Source of the DNA: Brachyspira hampsonii
GTDB taxonomy: Bacteria > Spirochaetota > Brachyspiria > Brachyspirales > Brachyspiraceae
Assembly: GCF_001746205.1 (NCBI RefSeq)
Contig: NZ_MDCO01000009.1
Coordinates: forward strand, 186,001 to 250,000
DNA: 64,000 bases
Direction: 5' to 3'
Part shown: positions 62,185 to 64,000 of the stretch, piece by piece
How the letters are laid out: each line of letters starts with the position of its first letter
Numbering within the stretch: the first letter of the stretch is position 1
Program-made: the position numbers and the translations under genes
Notes under the pieces: generated by a model
The model's input: only the letters and a program-made list of their open reading frames with translations
What the model was told of the DNA's origin: nothing
Databases searched by the model: none

Positions 62185-62301
62185 TTGACAAAAACCATAT
62201 ATAGTATACTATACATTATAGATTGTTTTTATTTTTTATCATATGTTTTCTTAAAAAGCCTACCATAATAAACCCCATTTATTATATGGTAGGTATTTTT
62301 T
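62185..62301 (+). ncRNA. Candidate small RNA: promoter, palindrome and terminator without an ORF
   Basis: TTGACA at 62185-62190 and TACTAT at 62207-62212 (16-base spacer) are followed within about 80 bases by a strong terminator hairpin (62259-62301). The -10 region is covered by a perfect palindrome TATAGTATACTATA (62200-62213). The stretch between contains no usable start codon with an ORF. An RNA of about 80 bases is predicted. It could also be a late terminator for the permease gene with a chance promoter. Confidence 0.4.
62259..62301 (+). terminator. Intrinsic terminator
   Basis: CCTACCATA (62259-62267) pairs with TATGGTAGG (62285-62293), followed by TATTTTTTTA. Confidence 0.85.
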
Positions 62302-62311
62302 TATTCTTATA

Positions 62312-62548
62312 TCATTTATTAATACTAAGTAAAAACTCCCTAGCAACAAATATGCTAAATACAACAAGTATAGCAGCACTTATCCCCGCACTTATATAAG
62401 GATTAATTCCAAATAATAATGATATTATAGCCGTAGTAACTATTGACAGCACTATAATAATTATTTCAAATATGATAAGGAGAAATAATCTCTTTTTATT
62501 TATATGTTTTTTCTCTTCAGGTTTTTTGTATGGTATTGGTTTTCTCAT
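62312..62548 (-). CDS. Small two-helix membrane protein
   Basis: A 78-residue protein: basic N-terminus (MRKPIPYKKPEEKKHINKKR), then two membrane helices (LFLLIIFEIIIIVLSIVTTA and YISAGISAAILVVFSIFVA). I recognise no family. The frame extends upstream to 62614, overlapping birA, but GGAAGG lies 5 bases before the ATG at 62548, so that start is preferred. It lies 23 bases after birA and is probably in the same operon. Confidence 0.65.
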   Translation of the reverse strand: MRKPIPYKKPEEKKHINKKRLFLLIIFEIIIIVLSIVTTAIISLLFGINPYISAGISAAILVVFSIFVAREFLLSINK

Positions 62549-62571
62549 AATTACCTTCCGTTTATTAATTT

Positions 62572-63339
62572 TTAATAATTTGTATCTATATCTAAAGAAG
62601 CTCTGGATATCCAAGTTTCATCTTTACCATTAACTTCAACTTGTAAATATCCTTCTTCAGTTATTCCTTTTACATAAGCATATATTTCAGTATTATCTTT
62701 TATAGCCTTTATGGTTTTTCCTATCATTTTACTATACTCTTTAAAATATTCTGATAACTTTTTACTTCCTGTATAAATATCTTCAAAATAATAAATCAAA
62801 TCTTTATAAAAACTTTCTAATTTAGCCTTTTTATTAGTTTCTATATACAATGAAGTAGCTTTATTTCTTATACTCAAATCAAAATCTTCCATTCTTTGAT
62901 ATAAATTAACTCCCGTCCCTATAACACATGCATTTGTATTTTCAAAAGATGTAACTTGTATAAGTGTTCCTGATATTTTTTTATTATCTACCAAAACATC
63001 ATTAGGCCATTTAACATGAGCATCAACATTATATTTTTCTCTTAAACATTTACTCAATGCTATACCCGGCAGAAAACTTAAAGCCTCTTTTTTATAAGGA
63101 GAATAAACTAAAATACTAAACCATAATCCTAAATTATTATTAGATTCCCATTTATTACCATAGCTGCCCTTTCCTGATGTCTGTACTAATGCTATATATA
63201 CACTGCCCTCTTCCAACTTCATACCATTATTCAAATCTTCTATCATTTTTTTATTTGTACTTTCTAATGATTCAAATAATAAAGTATTTTGTCCGTATAT
63301 TTTAGTATTTAAATTTTCTGTAAATATGTTAACTTTCAT
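62572..63339 (-). CDS. birA: Biotin-protein ligase (no DNA-binding domain)
   Basis: A 255-residue enzyme that activates biotin with ATP and attaches it to carrier lysines, for example in acetyl-CoA or pyruvate carboxylase subunits. The biotinyl-AMP loop is QTSGKGSYGNKW (about residues 53-64), a variant of GRGRxGRxW; KWPNDVLVDNKKISG (about 109-123) and GTGVNL are intact. The N-terminal helix-turn-helix of the E. coli protein is absent, so it cannot act as the biotin repressor. No clear ribosome site; dyad site 3 lies 35 bases upstream. Confidence 0.92.
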   Translation of the reverse strand: MKVNIFTENLNTKIYGQNTLLFESLESTNKKMIEDLNNGMKLEEGSVYIALVQTSGKGSYGNKWESNNNLGLWFSILVYSPYKKEALSFLPGIALSKCLREKYNVDAHVKWPNDVLVDNKKISGTLIQVTSFENTNACVIGTGVNLYQRMEDFDLSIRNKATSLYIETNKKAKLESFYKDLIYYFEDIYTGSKKLSEYFKEYSKMIGKTIKAIKDNTEIYAYVKGITEEGYLQVEVNGKDETWISRASLDIDTNY

Positions 63340-63373
63340 TTTTTTATTATATAATTAAATAATCATTATATCA

Positions 63374-63389
63374 ATATTATGATAACTAT
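63374..63389 (+). promoter_or_regulatory. Recurrent dyad ATATTATGATAACT, site 3
   Basis: Exact 14-base match to 50164 and 58086, 35 bases upstream of birA on the opposite strand. Confidence 0.35.
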
Positions 63390-63481
63390 ATTTTAGTATT
63401 TTTATTTATTGACTTTTATATAATATTAGAGTAGCATATTATGCGATAATACTATTAATAGTTATAAATCAATTAAAAAAA

Positions 63482-63748
63482 GATGTTATAAAAATAAAAA
63501 AAATACTAATATTAATGATGATTATTTCTTCAATACTCTTTGTATCATGAGCTAATTCTTCAAAAACATCTGAAACTGAAAACAAACCAATATATGTTGG
63601 AATAGATGTTGATTTTACTCCTTTCGGATATTTAAATAGTGACGGACAAATAGGCGGATTTGATTATAGTATAATGAGTGAGATTGCAAAATTATCAGAA
63701 TTGAATGCAGAGTTTGTTCATATGCAGTTTAATTTTTTATTAAATTAA
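63482..63748 (+). pseudogene. Broken family 3 solute-binding lipoprotein (amino-acid type)
   Basis: The frame reads KKILILMMIISSILFVS, a lipoprotein signal, then TGA (63548-63550) exactly where the lipobox Cys (TGC or TGT) belongs, then ANSSKTSETENKPIYVGIDVDFTPFGYLN and GGFDYSIMSEIAKLSELNAEFVHMQF. This is the start of an amino-acid-binding protein of family 3. After MQF, where these proteins continue with DGLIPAL, the sequence runs into a hairpin and stops at 63748. About two thirds of the gene is missing. The rest of 63340-64000 is AT-rich sequence with the repeats below and no other gene. Confidence 0.8.
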
Positions 63749-63829
63749 GCTGCATAGATTTTTTATAGGATCTTTATAGTTTTTATAAACATATTAAAAA
63801 CTTAGAAATGTTTATATACTAAACTGCAT
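63722..63829. repeat. Inverted-repeat element at the pseudogene breakpoint
   Basis: ATGCAGTTTA (63722-63731) is mirrored exactly by TAAACTGCAT (63820-63829), about 108 bases in all. A third arm, AAGCTGCAT (63747-63755), also pairs with the left end, making a tight hairpin followed by a T run. It begins exactly where the lipoprotein homology ends. Confidence 0.55.
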
Positions 63830-63947
63830 TATCATAAAGTTAATAAAATGTATTATAATAAAAACATCAATAAAATAGTTTAAGAGAAAATAAGAAACAA
63901 AGAGAATGAGTTAAAATTATATAAAAATAATTATCATATATAAAATC

Positions 63948-63985
63948 AAAACTCCTCAATATTTTTTATAATACTGAGGAGTTTT
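63948..63985. terminator. Terminator-like hairpin near the window end
   Basis: AAAACTCCTCA pairs with TGAGGAGTTTT (63975-63985) around an AT-rich loop; T-rich on the plus side, A-rich on the other. Confidence 0.6.
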
Positions 63986-64000
63986 ATGCATTACAGCAAA

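Noticed and set aside
1-64000. tRNA, tmRNA or rRNA genes
   Set aside because: No cloverleaf with a GTTC-type T-arm or rRNA-like conserved block was noticed in any intergenic stretch; a tRNAscan-SE and Infernal run would settle this.

Overview
The window looks like chromosome from a Brachyspira-type spirochaete. It is very AT-rich, with AT-biased codons and A/T-tract intergenic DNA. It carries many lipoproteins with an SC lipobox, a rod-binding-only FlgJ, YjfB-type small proteins, a Bat (aerotolerance) operon and a Bit/Fbp-like iron-type importer. No rRNA, tRNA or CRISPR array was seen. The taxonomic call is inference from composition and gene content, not from a marker gene.

Layout. 1-8.4 kb: the 3' end of PTS enzyme I, a large lipoprotein, a DUF4253 protein, a DUF4153-like membrane protein, an 8-oxoguanine/guanine-type deaminase behind a purine riboswitch, a lipoprotein 5'-nucleotidase and a DUF362/ferredoxin protein. 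8.5-8.9 kb: copy 1 of a GC-box repeat element. 9-17.4 kb (minus strand): a GT2 glycosyltransferase, two tandem thioredoxin-TPR lipoproteins, mnmA and the operon batB-batC-batD-batE. 17.5-25 kb: a ferredoxin protein, a CAP-domain lipoprotein with a long Asn microsatellite, a pyrimidine operon pyrK-pyrD-pyrF/pyrE behind a possible attenuator, then a rhodanese-CsoR/CstR fusion regulator beside a CoA-disulfide-reductase/rhodanese. 25-34 kb: two YjfB proteins, an XRE regulator, queH, a FlgT-like lipoprotein, a GT9 transferase, an AI-2E/PerM permease and an AddA-like helicase-nuclease. 34-49 kb: TPR lipoprotein, dprA, topA, amidase, polA, a compact TonB-dependent receptor, DUF2752, flgJ, a chemoreceptor with an extra C-terminal domain, and murJ.

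49.2-57 kb is the accessory-looking part. It holds a decayed toxin-antitoxin locus, repeat copy 2, guaA, an orphan DNA methyltransferase, a 51-residue gene with a G8 tract, a nested GC-rich palindrome, a pentapeptide-like membrane protein and three toxin-antitoxin modules: an intact HicBA, a frameshifted BrnT/BrnA, and a second HicBA bounded by 29-bp direct repeats. 57-64 kb: a TPR membrane protein, two tandem solute-binding lipoproteins with a fused permease but no ATPase gene, a promoter-terminator unit with no ORF, birA, and a broken amino-acid-binding lipoprotein gene ending at a small inverted-repeat element.

The strongest candidates for something undescribed are three. First, the two GC-box elements (8516-8942 and 49836-50153): their GC-rich boxes keep the same order and nearly the same spacing while the AT-rich spacers diverge, and the C-A mismatches between arms become G-U pairs if the minus strand is RNA. 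Second, the guanine-class riboswitch whose alternative pairing suggests an ON switch for a purine deaminase. Third, the rhodanese-CstR fusion paired with a persulfide-handling reductase and a palindrome over its -10 box.
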